This document shows positions 16,532 through 25,655 of a stretch of DNA of 64,000 nucleotides, in pieces. Position numbers and translations under genes: made by a program. The notes beneath the pieces are model-generated. The model was not told the DNA's origin, did not search any database, and saw only the letters and a list, made by a program, of their open reading frames with translations. Location of the stretch: contig NZ_JAEULM010000042.1 in assembly GCF_016793825.1 (NCBI RefSeq), forward strand, positions 50,523 through 114,522. Direction: 5' to 3'. Within the stretch, counting starts at the first letter, position 1; every line of letters begins with the position of its first letter. This stretch comes from Sphingopyxis sp. (GTDB lineage: Bacteria; Pseudomonadota; Alphaproteobacteria; Sphingomonadales; Sphingomonadaceae).

Positions 16532-18004
16532 CTATCCCGCCAGCGCCTTCTGCCGCCGCCGCTGCACCGACGAGCCATAACCCATCGCCTCGCGATATTT
16601 GACCACGGTCCGCCGCGCGATATCATGCCCTTCGGCCGACAGCTTCTGCGCGATCGTCTCGTCGGACAGGATCGCCTTGGCGTCCTCGGCCTCGATCATG
16701 GCCTTGATCCGGCTCTTGACCGCCTCGGCCGAGACCGCACCATCGCCTTCGGTCGCCGAAATACCGCTCGAAAAGAAATATTTAAGTTCGAACAGCCCGC
16801 GCGCACAGGACAAATATTTGTTGCTGGTGACGCGGCTGACGGTCGATTCGTGCATGCCGATTTCCTCGGCAACCTGACGCAGCGTCAGCGGACGCATATG
16901 CGCGACGCCGTGCAGGAAGAAGCCCTCCTGCTGCTTGACGATCGCGCTCGCTACCTTGACGATCGTGCGCTGGCGCTGATCAAGCGCCCGGACGAGCCAG
17001 TTTGCGCCCGCAAGCTGTTCGGACAACCATGCCTTGCTCTTGGCCGCCGCGCCCTGGGCAAGTTCAGCGTAATAGCGACGATTGACGAGCAGGCGCGGCA
17101 GGGTGCCACTGTTGATTTCGACCGCCCAGCCCTTCGCGGTCTGGCGGATATACAGATCGGGAACGACCGCCTGGGTTGCATCGCCCCCAAATTTGAGGCC
17201 GGGCTTGGGATCGTAGCCGCGCAATTCGCGGATCATGTCGGCCAGATCCTCGTCATCGACCCCGCAGATGCGCTTCAACTGCGGGAAGGCGCCTTTCGCC
17301 ACCAGGTCGAGATGCGCGATCATCGTCGCCATCGCGGGATCGTAGCGGTCGGCCTCGCGGGCCTGGATCGCGATGCATTCGGCAAGATCGCGCGCACCGA
17401 CGCCGGAGGGATCGAAGGTCTGCACACCGGCCAGTACCCGCTCGATCAGCGCAAGCGGGACGCCGAGCTGCGCCGCGACCTCGGACAGGTCGGCGCGCAG
17501 ATAGCCGGCCTCGTCGATCAGCGCGACAAGCTGCGCCGCGACGATCGCTTCGATACCGTCGAACCGCTCGCCGACCTGCGCGAGCAGATGATCGTGCAGC
17601 GTCCCCTCATGCTCCGCGAAGCTGTCGAAATCGATGTCTTCGCCCGAACCCGACAGGCCAACCGAATCGCTTGTGCTGTCATGGTGGAAGCGCTCTTCGC
17701 CGAAATCGACATCGAGGTCGTCGGCGGTGCCCGCATCGGAAGACAGCGCCTGATCGGTACCGATCTCGCCCGACGGTGCTGACCCCAGACCCTCGTCGCC
17801 CCCTTCGCCCGTCTGCTCGTCGGCGCCACCGTCGTCGCGGTCGGCAGGCGCCGCATCGAGCAAGGGGTTGCCCTCCAGCGCTTCGGCCAGATAGGCTTCG
17901 AGTTCGAGGTTCGACAGCGCAAGCAGCTTGATCGCCTGCTGTAGCTGCGGCGTCATCACCAGCGATTGCGACTGGCGGAGATCGAGGCGTGGACCCAACG
18001 CCAT
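16532..18004 (-). CDS. rpoN: RNA polymerase sigma-54 factor
   Basis: A 490-residue sigma-54, which directs RNA polymerase to -24/-12 promoters and needs an AAA+ enhancer-binding protein to open them. Region I is Gln/Leu-rich (LRQSQSLVMTPQLQQAIKLL at residues 9-28). Region II is long and acidic (about 50-130). The core-binding and DNA-binding parts follow, with the HTH near MHESTVSRVTSNKY. The RpoN box is ARRTVVKYREAMG near the C-terminus, with one V in place of the usual A in ARRTVAKYRE. It lies 29 bases after lptB, the classical order; the usual downstream hpf gene is replaced by rpmJ. Confidence 0.98.
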   Translation of the reverse strand: MALGPRLDLRQSQSLVMTPQLQQAIKLLALSNLELEAYLAEALEGNPLLDAAPADRDDGGADEQTGEGGDEGLGSAPSGEIGTDQALSSDAGTADDLDVDFGEERFHHDSTSDSVGLSGSGEDIDFDSFAEHEGTLHDHLLAQVGERFDGIEAIVAAQLVALIDEAGYLRADLSEVAAQLGVPLALIERVLAGVQTFDPSGVGARDLAECIAIQAREADRYDPAMATMIAHLDLVAKGAFPQLKRICGVDDEDLADMIRELRGYDPKPGLKFGGDATQAVVPDLYIRQTAKGWAVEINSGTLPRLLVNRRYYAELAQGAAAKSKAWLSEQLAGANWLVRALDQRQRTIVKVASAIVKQQEGFFLHGVAHMRPLTLRQVAEEIGMHESTVSRVTSNKYLSCARGLFELKYFFSSGISATEGDGAVSAEAVKSRIKAMIEAEDAKAILSDETIAQKLSAEGHDIARRTVVKYREAMGYGSSVQRRRQKALAG

Positions 18005-18033
18005 CAGCGGTTCATGACATCCCGCTCATGGCA

Positions 18034-18846
18034 TCACAGGGAGAAGCCTTCGCCGAGGTAGAGGCGGCGGACCTCGGGGTCGGCGACAAGCTCGGCCGGC
18101 GATCCGGCAAGCAGCACCTTGCCATCGTAGATGATCGCCGCGCGATCGACGAGGTCGAGCGTCTCGCGCACATTGTGGTCGGTGATCAGCACGCCGATCC
18201 CGCGCGTCTTAAGGTCGGCGACCAGATCGCGAATATCGCTGATCGACAGCGGATCGATGCCCGCGAACGGTTCGTCGAGCAGCATGATCGAAGGATTCGC
18301 CGCCAGCGCACGGGCAATTTCGGCGCGGCGGCGTTCGCCGCCCGACAGGGCCATCGCCGCCGCATCGCGCAGCCGCGTCAAGCCGAACTCGTCGAGCAGT
18401 TCCTCCAGTCGCCGTTCGCGCGCGATCTTGTCGGGTTCGGCGAGTTCGAGCACCGCCTCGATATTCTGGGCAACGGTCATGCCACGAAAGATCGATGTTT
18501 CCTGCGGGAGATAGCCCAGACCCAGGATCGCGCGGCGATACATGGGCAACGCGGTGATGTCGGCGCCGTCGAGCATGATGCGCCCGGCGTCGGGCTTCAC
18601 CAGCCCCATGATCGAATAGAAGCAAGTCGTCTTGCCCGCGCCGTTCGGGCCGAGCAGGCCGACCACCTCGCCCTTGCCGACCGACAGCGACACGTCCGAC
18701 AGCACGACACGTTTGTCATAGCTCTTCGCGATCGAAATGACCGCGAGGCCGTTACCGGCCGCTGCATTTTCCTGCGCATGCGCCTTGTGTTCGGCGACGC
18801 CATGATCGCCATCGGCAGGCGTCGCCACAGTCGATTCGTCGGTCAT
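18034..18846 (-). CDS. lptB: LPS export ABC transporter ATP-binding protein
   Basis: A 270-residue cytoplasmic ATPase that powers the LptB2FG extractor of lipopolysaccharide. After a hydrophilic leader of about 33 residues come Walker A GPNGAGKTT, the Q-loop in LPQETSIFRGMTV, the signature LSGGERRRAEIARAL, Walker B IMLLDEPFAGIDP, and the switch His in ITDHNVRETL. The long leader is unusual; a shorter start inside it is possible, but no better ribosome-binding site was seen. The gene is followed by rpoN as in many proteobacteria, yet lptA and lptC are not directly upstream. Confidence 0.96.
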   Translation of the reverse strand: MTDESTVATPADGDHGVAEHKAHAQENAAAGNGLAVISIAKSYDKRVVLSDVSLSVGKGEVVGLLGPNGAGKTTCFYSIMGLVKPDAGRIMLDGADITALPMYRRAILGLGYLPQETSIFRGMTVAQNIEAVLELAEPDKIARERRLEELLDEFGLTRLRDAAAMALSGGERRRAEIARALAANPSIMLLDEPFAGIDPLSISDIRDLVADLKTRGIGVLITDHNVRETLDLVDRAAIIYDGKVLLAGSPAELVADPEVRRLYLGEGFSL

Positions 18847-18960
18847 AGATCGGTCGGTTCCATGTCTAGCCCCATGCGCGGGTTACCCCAGCGACGCGGC
18901 GAACGTCAATCTGGCAAGATTATTGCAGGGCCGAAGCCTCGACCGCATACGGGCGCGGCA

Positions 18961-20343
18961 TCAGTGCGCGGCCTGCGCGCCTCGCTTGACCCCGGATCGG
19001 GCAAGCTGGTCGTCGATTGCCGCCATCAGCCGGTCGAGCGCCGCTGCATCCTTTGCCTCGGCGCGCGCGACAAGCACATCCTGTGTGTTCGATGCGCGGA
19101 GCAACCACCAGCCGTCGTCGGTGAGCACCCGGGCACCGTCGGTCCGATCGACGTTTGCGCCCGATGCGGCGAGCCGCGCCAGAACCTCGTCCACAATGGC
19201 GAACTTGCGGACCTCGTCGACCTGAAAGCGCAGCTCGGGCGTGTTGACCATGGCGGGCATGGCGCTGCGCAATTCGGTCACGCTCTTGCCGAGCGACGCG
19301 GCTGCCTCGATCAACCGGATCGCCGCATAGGGAGCGTCGTCATATCCGTAGTAGCGGTCGGCGAAGAAGATGTGTCCGCTCATCTCGCCCGCGAGCGGAC
19401 TGCCGGTTTCCTTCATCTTCGCCTTGATCAGACTGTGGCCGGTCTTCCACATCAGCGGCTTGCCGCCCAGCGCGGCGACGCGATCGAACAGCGCCTGGCT
19501 TGCCTTCACATCCGCGATCACCGTGGCACCGGGACGCTCCCGCAACACAGCCGCGGCATAGATCTGCAAGAGCTGATCGCCCCAGATCACCCGACCCTGT
19601 CCGTCGATCGCACCGATGCGGTCACCGTCTCCATCGAATGCGACGCCGAAATCGAGGCTCTTTTCGGCGACGAGTTTTTTGAGGTCCGCCAGATTCTTCT
19701 CTTCGGTAGGATCGGGATGATGGTTCGGAAAATGGCCGTCGATATCGGTAAACAACAGATGATGCTCACCCGGAAGGCGCGCGGTCAGCTTTTCGATGAC
19801 GGTGCCCGCAGCCCCGTTGCCGGCGTCCCAGCCGATGCGGAAAGCGCCACCCGCGAAGCCTTCGACCAGCCGGTCGACATAGGCGTCGACGATATCGATG
19901 CTCTCCGCCGTGCCTTCGCCAGTCTCCCAGTCGCCGGCCGCCGCGATCTCACCGATCCGCTGGATATCGGCGCCGAAGAAGGGACGCCCCTGAAACACCA
20001 TCTTGAAACCATTATAGTCGGGGGGGTTGTGGCTGCCGGTTATCTGTATGCCGCCATCTACATCTTCGGTTGACGCCGCGTAATAGAGCATCGGTGTCGG
20101 CCCCAACCCGACGTTCAACGCATCGATTCCGGCGGCGTTGATCCCGTCGATCAGCGCCTCGGCCAGCATCGGCGACGAAAGCCTGCCGTCATAGCCGACC
20201 GCGACCCGGCGCCCGCCCGCGCGCGCGATCAGGGTCGCGAAGCTGCGACCGATGGCATAGGCATCCTTTTCGGATAGCGTGTCGCCGACCACGCCGCGAA
20301 TGTCATATTCGCGGAGCATCGTCGGATGAAAGACGTGGGTCAT
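18961..20343 (-). CDS. Phosphomannomutase/phosphoglucomutase (AlgC-like)
   Basis: A 460-residue alpha-D-phosphohexomutase that interconverts 1- and 6-phosphates of mannose or glucose for nucleotide-sugar and surface-polysaccharide synthesis. Four domains are recognisable: the phosphoserine loop [12 protein letters not shown] (about residues 100-111), the Mg loop DGDGDRIG (about 236-243), the sugar-specificity loop GEMSGHIFF near 323, and the phosphate-binding C-terminal loop with RASNTQ. Which hexose is preferred cannot be read off. Its start is 29 bases downstream of the mipZ stop, and lptB follows after 114 bases. Confidence 0.95.
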   Translation of the reverse strand: MTHVFHPTMLREYDIRGVVGDTLSEKDAYAIGRSFATLIARAGGRRVAVGYDGRLSSPMLAEALIDGINAAGIDALNVGLGPTPMLYYAASTEDVDGGIQITGSHNPPDYNGFKMVFQGRPFFGADIQRIGEIAAAGDWETGEGTAESIDIVDAYVDRLVEGFAGGAFRIGWDAGNGAAGTVIEKLTARLPGEHHLLFTDIDGHFPNHHPDPTEEKNLADLKKLVAEKSLDFGVAFDGDGDRIGAIDGQGRVIWGDQLLQIYAAAVLRERPGATVIADVKASQALFDRVAALGGKPLMWKTGHSLIKAKMKETGSPLAGEMSGHIFFADRYYGYDDAPYAAIRLIEAAASLGKSVTELRSAMPAMVNTPELRFQVDEVRKFAIVDEVLARLAASGANVDRTDGARVLTDDGWWLLRASNTQDVLVARAEAKDAAALDRLMAAIDDQLARSGVKRGAQAAH

Positions 20344-20372
20344 GATAATCCTCTTGGGAGGGAGAAGAAAAG

Positions 20373-21182
20373 TCAGGCGGCGGCGAAGAGGTCGCCGTCG
20401 GGGTGCAAGCGTTCGCGCGCAGGCACGTTGAGCCCCGCCATTGCCTCGCGCAGTTCCTGCCGCGCGACGACATGGCCGATCCCCATGCCGCCGAGATGCG
20501 CCTTGTCGAGCAGGGTCAGGCCGGCCGGGAACAGTTCGCGATAGATGACGCGCTCGCCAAGGCCCGGAATGACCCGGAAGCCGACGCGGCGCGACAATTG
20601 CGTCAACGCTTCACCTACGCGGCGCATATTGTGCGCGTCGACATGCTGAAGGCGGTTGCGCAGGATGATCCAGTCGATCGTCCGGCCGTCGGTCTTGGCG
20701 CGCGCCTTTCGCGTGTCCCAGATCAGCTCCGAATAGAAGCTCGGACGGACGACCTGAAAAGTTTCGGGATCGACCTGCCCGATCAGGTCGAAGTCGATGA
20801 AGCTGTCGTTGATCGGCGTGACGAGCGTATCGGCGCTGGTCGCGAGGTGGCGCGCGAAGACGTCGTCGCGGCCCGGCGTATCGGCGACGAAATAATCGAC
20901 GTCGGCGCTCAGCCGCGCGACCTGTGCATCGAGCTCCTCAAGCGTCGTGCCCTCGAAAACCTCGAATAAGGGGGTCGGCAATTCGATGCCGCGACGCTTG
21001 GCGGTGTTCACGCGGTTTTCGAGATAGCGATGGAAGGTGCGTTGGCGCGGGTCGAGGTCGAGTCCCGCGACGCGCCACCCCTGACTGGCGAGCGCCACCG
21101 CGAAATGCACCGCACAAGTCGATTTGCCGGTTCCGCCCTTTTCATTGGCAAAGATGATGCGGTGCGGTGCGGGCTTCGTCAT
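20373..21182 (-). CDS. mipZ: Division-plane positioning ATPase MipZ
   Basis: A 269-residue ParA/MinD-family ATPase. In Caulobacter, MipZ forms bipolar gradients from the ParB-bound origins and blocks FtsZ polymerisation away from midcell. Visible here are the deviant Walker A ([19 protein letters not shown], residues about 13-31), [18 protein letters not shown], typical of MipZ rather than Soj-type ParA, and ADTPGRDD as the Walker B/switch region. ATG 21182 follows a region antisense to the panC leader; the open frame continues far upstream only as a shadow of panC. It is divergent from panC with 84 bases between the starts. Confidence 0.95.
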   Translation of the reverse strand: MTKPAPHRIIFANEKGGTGKSTCAVHFAVALASQGWRVAGLDLDPRQRTFHRYLENRVNTAKRRGIELPTPLFEVFEGTTLEELDAQVARLSADVDYFVADTPGRDDVFARHLATSADTLVTPINDSFIDFDLIGQVDPETFQVVRPSFYSELIWDTRKARAKTDGRTIDWIILRNRLQHVDAHNMRRVGEALTQLSRRVGFRVIPGLGERVIYRELFPAGLTLLDKAHLGGMGIGHVVARQELREAMAGLNVPARERLHPDGDLFAAA

Positions 21183-21266
21183 GATCGTTGCGATTTTCCT
21201 GTTGGCGGCGCATGGGAGCCGCGTGGGCAGTGCAGTTGCGCCGCCAATATCGGAGGCCGGGCGAGC

Positions 21267-22106
21267 GTGCAAATCATCCGTGACATCGCGATGCTGCGCC
21301 GTGCCGTTTCGGCACTCCAGCAAGGCGGCAAGAGCGTGGCGCTGGTGCCGACGATGGGGGCCCTGCACGCGGGGCACCTCTCGCTCGTCCACATGGGCAG
21401 GCGCGTCGCCGATCATGTCGTCGTATCGATCTTCGTCAACCCGACGCAGTTCGGTCCGAACGAGGATTATGCCGCCTATCCGCGCGACGAGGCGCGCGAT
21501 GCCGCGCTGCTGGCCCAGGAAGGCGTGGCGCTGCTCTGGGCGCCCGATGTCGCCACCATGTACCCGTCCGGCCACTCGACCCACATCGAAGTGGCGGAGC
21601 TTGGTGCCGATTATTGCGGCGCGGCGCGGCCTGGCCATTTCGACGGGGTCGCGACGATCGTGTCGAAGCTCTTCAACCAGGTCGGCCCCGATATCGCCCT
21701 CTTTGGCGAGAAGGACTGGCAGCAACTCGCGATCATCCGCCGGATGGCGCGCGACCTCGACTTCGCGCTCGACATATTGGGTGCGCCGATCGCGCGCGAC
21801 GCCGACGGACTCGCGCTCTCGTCGCGCAATGCCTATCTGTCGAAGGAGCAGCGCAAGGCCGCCGTCGTCTTTCCGAACGCCTTGAAGGCGGCGGCGAAGG
21901 CGATCGCAGGCGGGGCCGATGTCGTGCAGACGATCGCCAGGGCGGAAGCCGATATCGTCGAAGGCGGGTTCGACAGCGTCGATTATGTTGCGCTCGCCGA
22001 CCCGGTCAGCCTGGAAAGATTGCATGTTTTCAAGTCGTCCGCACGGCTGCTTGCGGCGGCGAGGATCGGAAAAACGCGCCTGATCGACAATATGGCGGTG
22101 GGTTGA
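21267..22106 (+). CDS. panC: Pantoate--beta-alanine ligase
   Basis: A 279-residue ATP-dependent ligase making pantothenate, the precursor of coenzyme A. Family motifs are PTMGALHAGHLSLV (residues about 27-40, the HIGH-like nucleotide site), FVNPTQFGPNEDY, GEKDWQQL near 150 and SSRNAYLS near 187. The start is GTG at 21267 (MQIIRDIAMLRRAV), with CGGAGG ten bases upstream; the in-frame codons before it belong to the antisense of mipZ. ATG at 21291 (MLRRAV) would truncate a conserved first helix. Confidence 0.97.
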   Translation: MQIIRDIAMLRRAVSALQQGGKSVALVPTMGALHAGHLSLVHMGRRVADHVVVSIFVNPTQFGPNEDYAAYPRDEARDAALLAQEGVALLWAPDVATMYPSGHSTHIEVAELGADYCGAARPGHFDGVATIVSKLFNQVGPDIALFGEKDWQQLAIIRRMARDLDFALDILGAPIARDADGLALSSRNAYLSKEQRKAAVVFPNALKAAAKAIAGGADVVQTIARAEADIVEGGFDSVDYVALADPVSLERLHVFKSSARLLAAARIGKTRLIDNMAVG

Positions 22107-22171
22107 TTAACGTCAAAAATCACGCATTTCTGCCGATTTTGGACGATATCCACAAAAAAGTCGGTCCATCG

Positions 22172-22187
22172 TTAACGCTTTGTTGAC
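22172..22187 (+). promoter_or_regulatory. CtrA-like binding site upstream of the Sel1-like gene
   Basis: TTAACGCTTTGTTGAC matches TTAA-N7-TTAAC with one mismatch (G for A in the second half). CtrA is the master cell-cycle and motility regulator of alphaproteobacteria. The site is about 60 bases before the start codon at 22248, inside an AT-rich intergenic stretch. A single match of this quality can arise by chance, although this sequence is rare in DNA this GC-rich. Confidence 0.35.
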
Positions 22188-22247
22188 CATAAGCGGCAAA
22201 TTTCAACCCCGAGATCTCCATGTGGGGTGGAGGCAAAGGGGGTTATC

Positions 22248-22562
22248 ATGGCGAACAGTCTGAAGTCTGCCCAGTTTCTGATCGAGAGCCGTCTGCTTGA
22301 CGCAGCGCGCGGCGACGCCAACGCTTATTTCGATCTTGGCATCGCATTTTCCACCGGCACCGGCGGCGTCGATGTCGACCTGATCCAGGCGCATAAATGG
22401 TTCAACCTTGCGGCGCTCGGCGGCAACAGGGAAGGCCAGCAATGCCGCGCCGACCTGTCCGATGAGATGAGCCGCGACGAAATCGCCGAAGCGCAGCGTC
22501 AGGCCCGCGCATGGCTCGATGAGACGGCACGCCGTCCCGCCGCGCGCCGCTTCGCTGCCTGA
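22248..22562 (+). CDS. Sel1-like repeat (SLR) small protein
   Basis: A 104-residue protein. Residues about 18-65 contain a Sel1/TPR-like repeat unit: LLDAARGDANAYFDLGIAFS, then DLIQAHKWFNLAALGGNREG, with the AHKWFNLAA consensus that defines SLR proteins. The tail DEIAEAQRQARAWLDE is another helix. SLR proteins act as protein-interaction adaptors; the partner is unknown. There is no signal peptide, so it is likely cytoplasmic. ATG 22248 has a G-rich sequence (GGGGG) eight bases upstream and is preferred over an upstream in-frame start. It may be under CtrA control (see the site upstream). Confidence 0.85.
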   Translation: MANSLKSAQFLIESRLLDAARGDANAYFDLGIAFSTGTGGVDVDLIQAHKWFNLAALGGNREGQQCRADLSDEMSRDEIAEAQRQARAWLDETARRPAARRFAA

Positions 22563-22625
22563 GGCCGTTCTCATTCGACAACGGCGCGATGTGGGTTCGC
22601 GCGAAACTCGTGCTGCGGATGCCGT

Positions 22626-23774
22626 TCAATCCGCCCGCCTGAAGGGCGTATGCCCTTCGAGCCATTCCATTTCAGTCTCTTCGGCGCGGCGTTCCTGTTC
22701 GAGGTAGTCCGCCACCGCGCGCCGAAATCCCGGATCGGCGATGAAATGCGCCGACCATGTTGCCACCGGGCCGTAACCGCGCGCGAGCTTATGCCCACCC
22801 TGCGCACCCGCCTCGACCCGGTCCAGCCCGCGCGCGATCGCAATATCGATCGCTCGGTAATAACAAAGTTCGAAATGCAGATAGGGAATGTCGCGAACGC
22901 ATCCCCAATAGCGGCCATAGAGCGTATCGGCGCCGACGAAATGCATCGCGCCCGCGACCGGGACGCCGCCATCATAGGCAAGGATAAGGATGACCCGATC
23001 GCCCATCCGTCGGCCCAACAGGTCGAACGCCGCGCGGGTCAGATAGGGGTGGCCCCATTTGCGCGCGCCCGTGTCCTGATAGAAAGCCCACATCGCATCC
23101 CAATGCTCGGCCTTCAGCGCGGCGCCGGTCAGCTCCTCGATCCGCAGTCCCTCGATCGCGCGCGCCCGCTCCTTGCGAAGCTGCTTGCGCTTGGCCGAGG
23201 TCAGCGTGGCGAGAAAATCGTCGAAGCTGGCATAGCCGCCGTTCGCGAAATGAAACTGGATGTCGCGGCGAACGAGCCATCCCGCGCGTTCGAACAGCGG
23301 CATCTGATCGGGCGCGACGAAGGTCGCATGCGCCGACGATAGCCCATTTTGTCGTACCACCGCCTCGGCACCGCGGATCAGCAGCATCGCGACGTCGTCA
23401 TCGCCCGCGAGCAGGCGCGGGCCCGGCACCGGGGTAAAAGGCGCCGCGATCTGCAGTTTCGGATAATAGTCACCGCCGGCGCGGGCCCAGGCATCGGCCC
23501 AGCCCTGGTCGAAGACATATTCGCCTTGGCTGTGCGATTTGAGATATGCCGGCGCCGCGCCGATCAGGGCTCCGGCGTCATCCTCGACCAGGATCGGCGC
23601 CGCCTGCCAGCCGGTACCGGGCCCGACGCTGCCCGATTCCTCGAGCAGCGCCAGGAAGTCGTGGCCGATGAACGGATTGCCGCCGCCGACCAGCGCATCC
23701 CACGCCGCCGCATCGACTGCGGCGACGCCGGTGCCGAGCGAAACGGTACGGACTGGCGGATCGGCTTCGGCCAC
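22626..23774 (-). CDS. GNAT-like N-acyltransferase, COG3146/DUF482 family
   Basis: About 382 residues. The second half has the FemAB/GNAT-like fold of the COG3146 family: VRRDIQFHFANGGYASFDDF, LTSAKRKQLRKERARAI, RKWGHPYLTRAAFDLL, and the near-terminal block QGGHKLARGYGPVATWSAHF, which is strongly conserved in the family. The role is unknown, and the old label of peptidoglycan biosynthesis is unproven. GTG 23774 (MAEADPPVRTV after initiator decoding) begins 8 bases after ridA. The ATG at 23810 would add 12 residues that overlap the ridA end, and I judge it less likely. Confidence 0.86.
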   Translation of the reverse strand: MAEADPPVRTVSLGTGVAAVDAAAWDALVGGGNPFIGHDFLALLEESGSVGPGTGWQAAPILVEDDAGALIGAAPAYLKSHSQGEYVFDQGWADAWARAGGDYYPKLQIAAPFTPVPGPRLLAGDDDVAMLLIRGAEAVVRQNGLSSAHATFVAPDQMPLFERAGWLVRRDIQFHFANGGYASFDDFLATLTSAKRKQLRKERARAIEGLRIEELTGAALKAEHWDAMWAFYQDTGARKWGHPYLTRAAFDLLGRRMGDRVILILAYDGGVPVAGAMHFVGADTLYGRYWGCVRDIPYLHFELCYYRAIDIAIARGLDRVEAGAQGGHKLARGYGPVATWSAHFIADPGFRRAVADYLEQERRAEETEMEWLEGHTPFRRAD

Positions 23775-23781
23775 CGTCGCC

Positions 23782-24249
23782 TTACGCCGGCCGCACCGCG
23801 ACGACCGCATCCGCCTCGACGGCGGCGCCCAGCGGGAGCACCGCGACGCCCACAGCAGCGCGCGCGTGGCGGCCCGCTTCGCCGAACAGCGATTCGAACA
23901 ATTCGGACGCTCCGTTCGCGACCTTCGCCTGATCGGTGAAGGCGGGCGAGCTGTTGACGAACACGCCCAGCTTCACGACGCGCTCGACCCGGGACCAGTC
24001 GCCGTCCAGCGCCTGCCCGATCTGCGCGACCAGCATCAGTGCGCAGCGACGCGCGGCGTCATAACCGCTCGCCACGTCGGTATCGTCGCCGAGGCGGCCG
24101 GCGACGACCTGCCCGTCGCGGAACGGCAGTTGGCCGCTGATGTAAAGCAGCCCGCCATGTTCGACGACCGGCACATAGGCCGCGACCGGCGCGGCGGGCC
24201 TGGGCAGTTCAAGGCCGAGTTCGGCAAGCTTGGCGGGGACGTCGGACAT
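23782..24249 (-). CDS. RidA family protein (YjgF/YER057c/UK114)
   Basis: A 155-residue member of the RidA superfamily. These proteins form trimers, and the archetype deaminates reactive enamine/imine intermediates such as 2-aminoacrylate. Family features are LYISGQLPF near residue 35, the long helix with RRCALMLVAQIGQAL, and VKLGVFVNSSPAFTDQ. The archetypal catalytic Arg motif (R-T/V-C-V-E) is replaced around AAVGVAVLPLGAAVEADAVV, so it may belong to a RidA subgroup (Rid4-7) without confirmed deaminase activity. It sits between a HAD gene and the GNAT-like gene on the minus strand. Confidence 0.9.
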   Translation of the reverse strand: MSDVPAKLAELGLELPRPAAPVAAYVPVVEHGGLLYISGQLPFRDGQVVAGRLGDDTDVASGYDAARRCALMLVAQIGQALDGDWSRVERVVKLGVFVNSSPAFTDQAKVANGASELFESLFGEAGRHARAAVGVAVLPLGAAVEADAVVAVRPA

Positions 24250-24261
24250 AGGGATTCCTTC

Positions 24262-24903
24262 CTAGGCGGGTTCGATGGCCGGAGCCGGGATGTTCTCGTT
24301 GAGCCGCGCCAATATCCAGTCCTGCGCTGCGTTCCAATCGTCGATTCGGGCATGCGCATACTTGGCTGGCCGGACCTTGTCGGCGATCGCGGGCTCGCCG
24401 ACGAAATGCAGACGCCAGACGTCAGGCGCCGCGATCGCAACCGAATGATGATGGTTCGGCAGATCGTCGATGAAAATGGCGACCGACGGCCGGCGTTCAT
24501 CGATCAGCGCCCGCACCGGATCACCTTTGCCGCCGCGGCTGCCGATTACCGGCGCGCGCAGGCCGAGCGCGGCGAGCTGTTCGCCGCGCGCCGCCTGATG
24601 GTCGGGGCCGACATTGGTGAGCACGACGATATCGGCCTCAGCACCGATCGCCGCCATCGCCGCCATCGCGCCCGGAATTTCGGTCTGCCGACCCATCTCG
24701 GTGCGAAAGAAACCGTCGAGCAAGGGCCAGATTTCGGCGGCCTCCAGCGGCGTCCCGCATTCCTTGCGCTTCAGCGCCCCGGCGAAACTCGCATCCTCCA
24801 TGCGAAACAATACGCCATGCGCCTCATCCACCCACCGCGCGAAGGGGACGACCATGTGCATCAGCACCTCATCGCAGTCGGTGATGACGAGAGGGCGGTT
24901 CAT
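24262..24903 (-). CDS. HAD family hydrolase
   Basis: A 213-residue HAD-fold protein. The N-terminal catalytic motif is VITDCDEVL (DxD, Asp about residues 9 and 11). Motif II is IVVLTNVGPDH. A Lys follows in SRGGKGDPVRAL, and the acidic motif IV is AIFIDDLPNHHHS. The substrate is unknown. Its start overlaps the end of the DUF3572 gene by four bases (ATGA), and ridA follows 12 bases after its stop, so DUF3572, HAD, ridA and the GNAT-like gene look like one minus-strand transcription unit. Confidence 0.88.
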   Translation of the reverse strand: MNRPLVITDCDEVLMHMVVPFARWVDEAHGVLFRMEDASFAGALKRKECGTPLEAAEIWPLLDGFFRTEMGRQTEIPGAMAAMAAIGAEADIVVLTNVGPDHQAARGEQLAALGLRAPVIGSRGGKGDPVRALIDERRPSVAIFIDDLPNHHHSVAIAAPDVWRLHFVGEPAIADKVRPAKYAHARIDDWNAAQDWILARLNENIPAPAIEPA

Positions 24904-25190
24904 GAATCGATCCTTTCGGGGCCTTCGAGGCGGTGCGCCGCGGCGGCAAGCGTTGTGGGCGCGACGTCGAGCGCTTCGGCACAGGCGACGAGATCGGCTT
25001 CATAGGCTGTCAGAAACGACAGGATCGCGGCCAGCGTTGCCCGCTCGCCAAGCGACGCGCGCAACGCGGCGGGATCGAGCCCGGTCATGCCCAGCAACCG
25101 TTCGGCGCGGGGCTCGTCGCTCAATATCCAGCCAAGCGCATGGAGCGCCAGCGCCGCGTCATCGTCCTGCACGCCTCGATGTCCCTTCAC
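24900..25190 (-). CDS. DUF3572 domain-containing protein
   Basis: A 96-residue helical protein with the DUF3572 core: ALALHALGWILSDEPRAERLL (two adjoining halves), then GLDPAALRASL and AILSFLTAYEADL. The function is unknown; the family is largely alphaproteobacterial and often lies beside divK, as here. The start is GTG 25190; GTG 25172 (MQDDDAAL) is a good alternative because the core begins there. It is divergent from divK with 72 bases between the starts, and its stop overlaps the HAD start. Confidence 0.88.
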   Translation of the reverse strand: MKGHRGVQDDDAALALHALGWILSDEPRAERLLGMTGLDPAALRASLGERATLAAILSFLTAYEADLVACAEALDVAPTTLAAAAHRLEGPERIDS

Positions 25191-25262
25191 CGCGATACAA
25201 TTGTGTCAGGCAGCCGATTCGCCTAAACGGGCCGCGCATGCAAGGTGGGGAACAGAAGTCAC

Positions 25263-25625
25263 ATGGACAAGACCATCCTGGTCGTCGAGGATAACGAGCT
25301 GAACCTCCGCCTGTTCTGCGACCTCCTCAACGCGCACGGCTATAGAGCGCATCCGGTGCGCGACGGGCGCGATGCACTGTCCAGGGCACGCGAAGTGTCG
25401 CCCGACCTGATCATCATGGACATCCAGCTTCCGCATGTCAGCGGGCTCGAACTGATCGGCCAGATGAAGGCCGACCTCACCTTGCGCGCCGTGCCGATCA
25501 TGGCGGTCACCGCCTACGCCGGAAAAGGCGACGAGGAACAGATCCGCGCCGCGGGGGCCGAGGCCTATGTCTCGAAGCCCATCTCCGTCATCAAGTTCAT
25601 CGAGAGCGTCGGCGCCTTCGCCTGA
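25263..25625 (+). CDS. divK: Single-domain response regulator DivK
   Basis: A 120-residue stand-alone receiver domain with no output domain. In Caulobacter, DivK is phosphorylated by DivJ and dephosphorylated by PleC, and controls CtrA through DivL and CckA. Receiver residues are the acidic pair in VVEDNE (about 8-10), the phospho-acceptor Asp in LIIMDIQLPH (about residue 53), Thr in MAVTAYA (about 83) and Lys in YVSKPIS (about 105). VEDNELNLRLFCDLLNAHGY is characteristic of DivK. ATG 25263 is preferred over an upstream in-frame GTG at 25245. Confidence 0.95.
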   Translation: MDKTILVVEDNELNLRLFCDLLNAHGYRAHPVRDGRDALSRAREVSPDLIIMDIQLPHVSGLELIGQMKADLTLRAVPIMAVTAYAGKGDEEQIRAAGAEAYVSKPISVIKFIESVGAFA

Positions 25626-25655
25626 AGCGCGATACCCTTCGCGACCGTCCCGGGG

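Noticed and set aside
17989-20073. Long plus-strand frame opposite lptB and the phosphohexomutase gene
   Set aside because: Antisense shadow of two conserved enzymes; no ribosome-binding site and no recognisable domain.
20373-22025. Apparent N-terminal extension of MipZ over 280 codons
   Set aside because: The extra part is antisense to panC. The MipZ family starts at [17 protein letters not shown], which fits ATG 21182.
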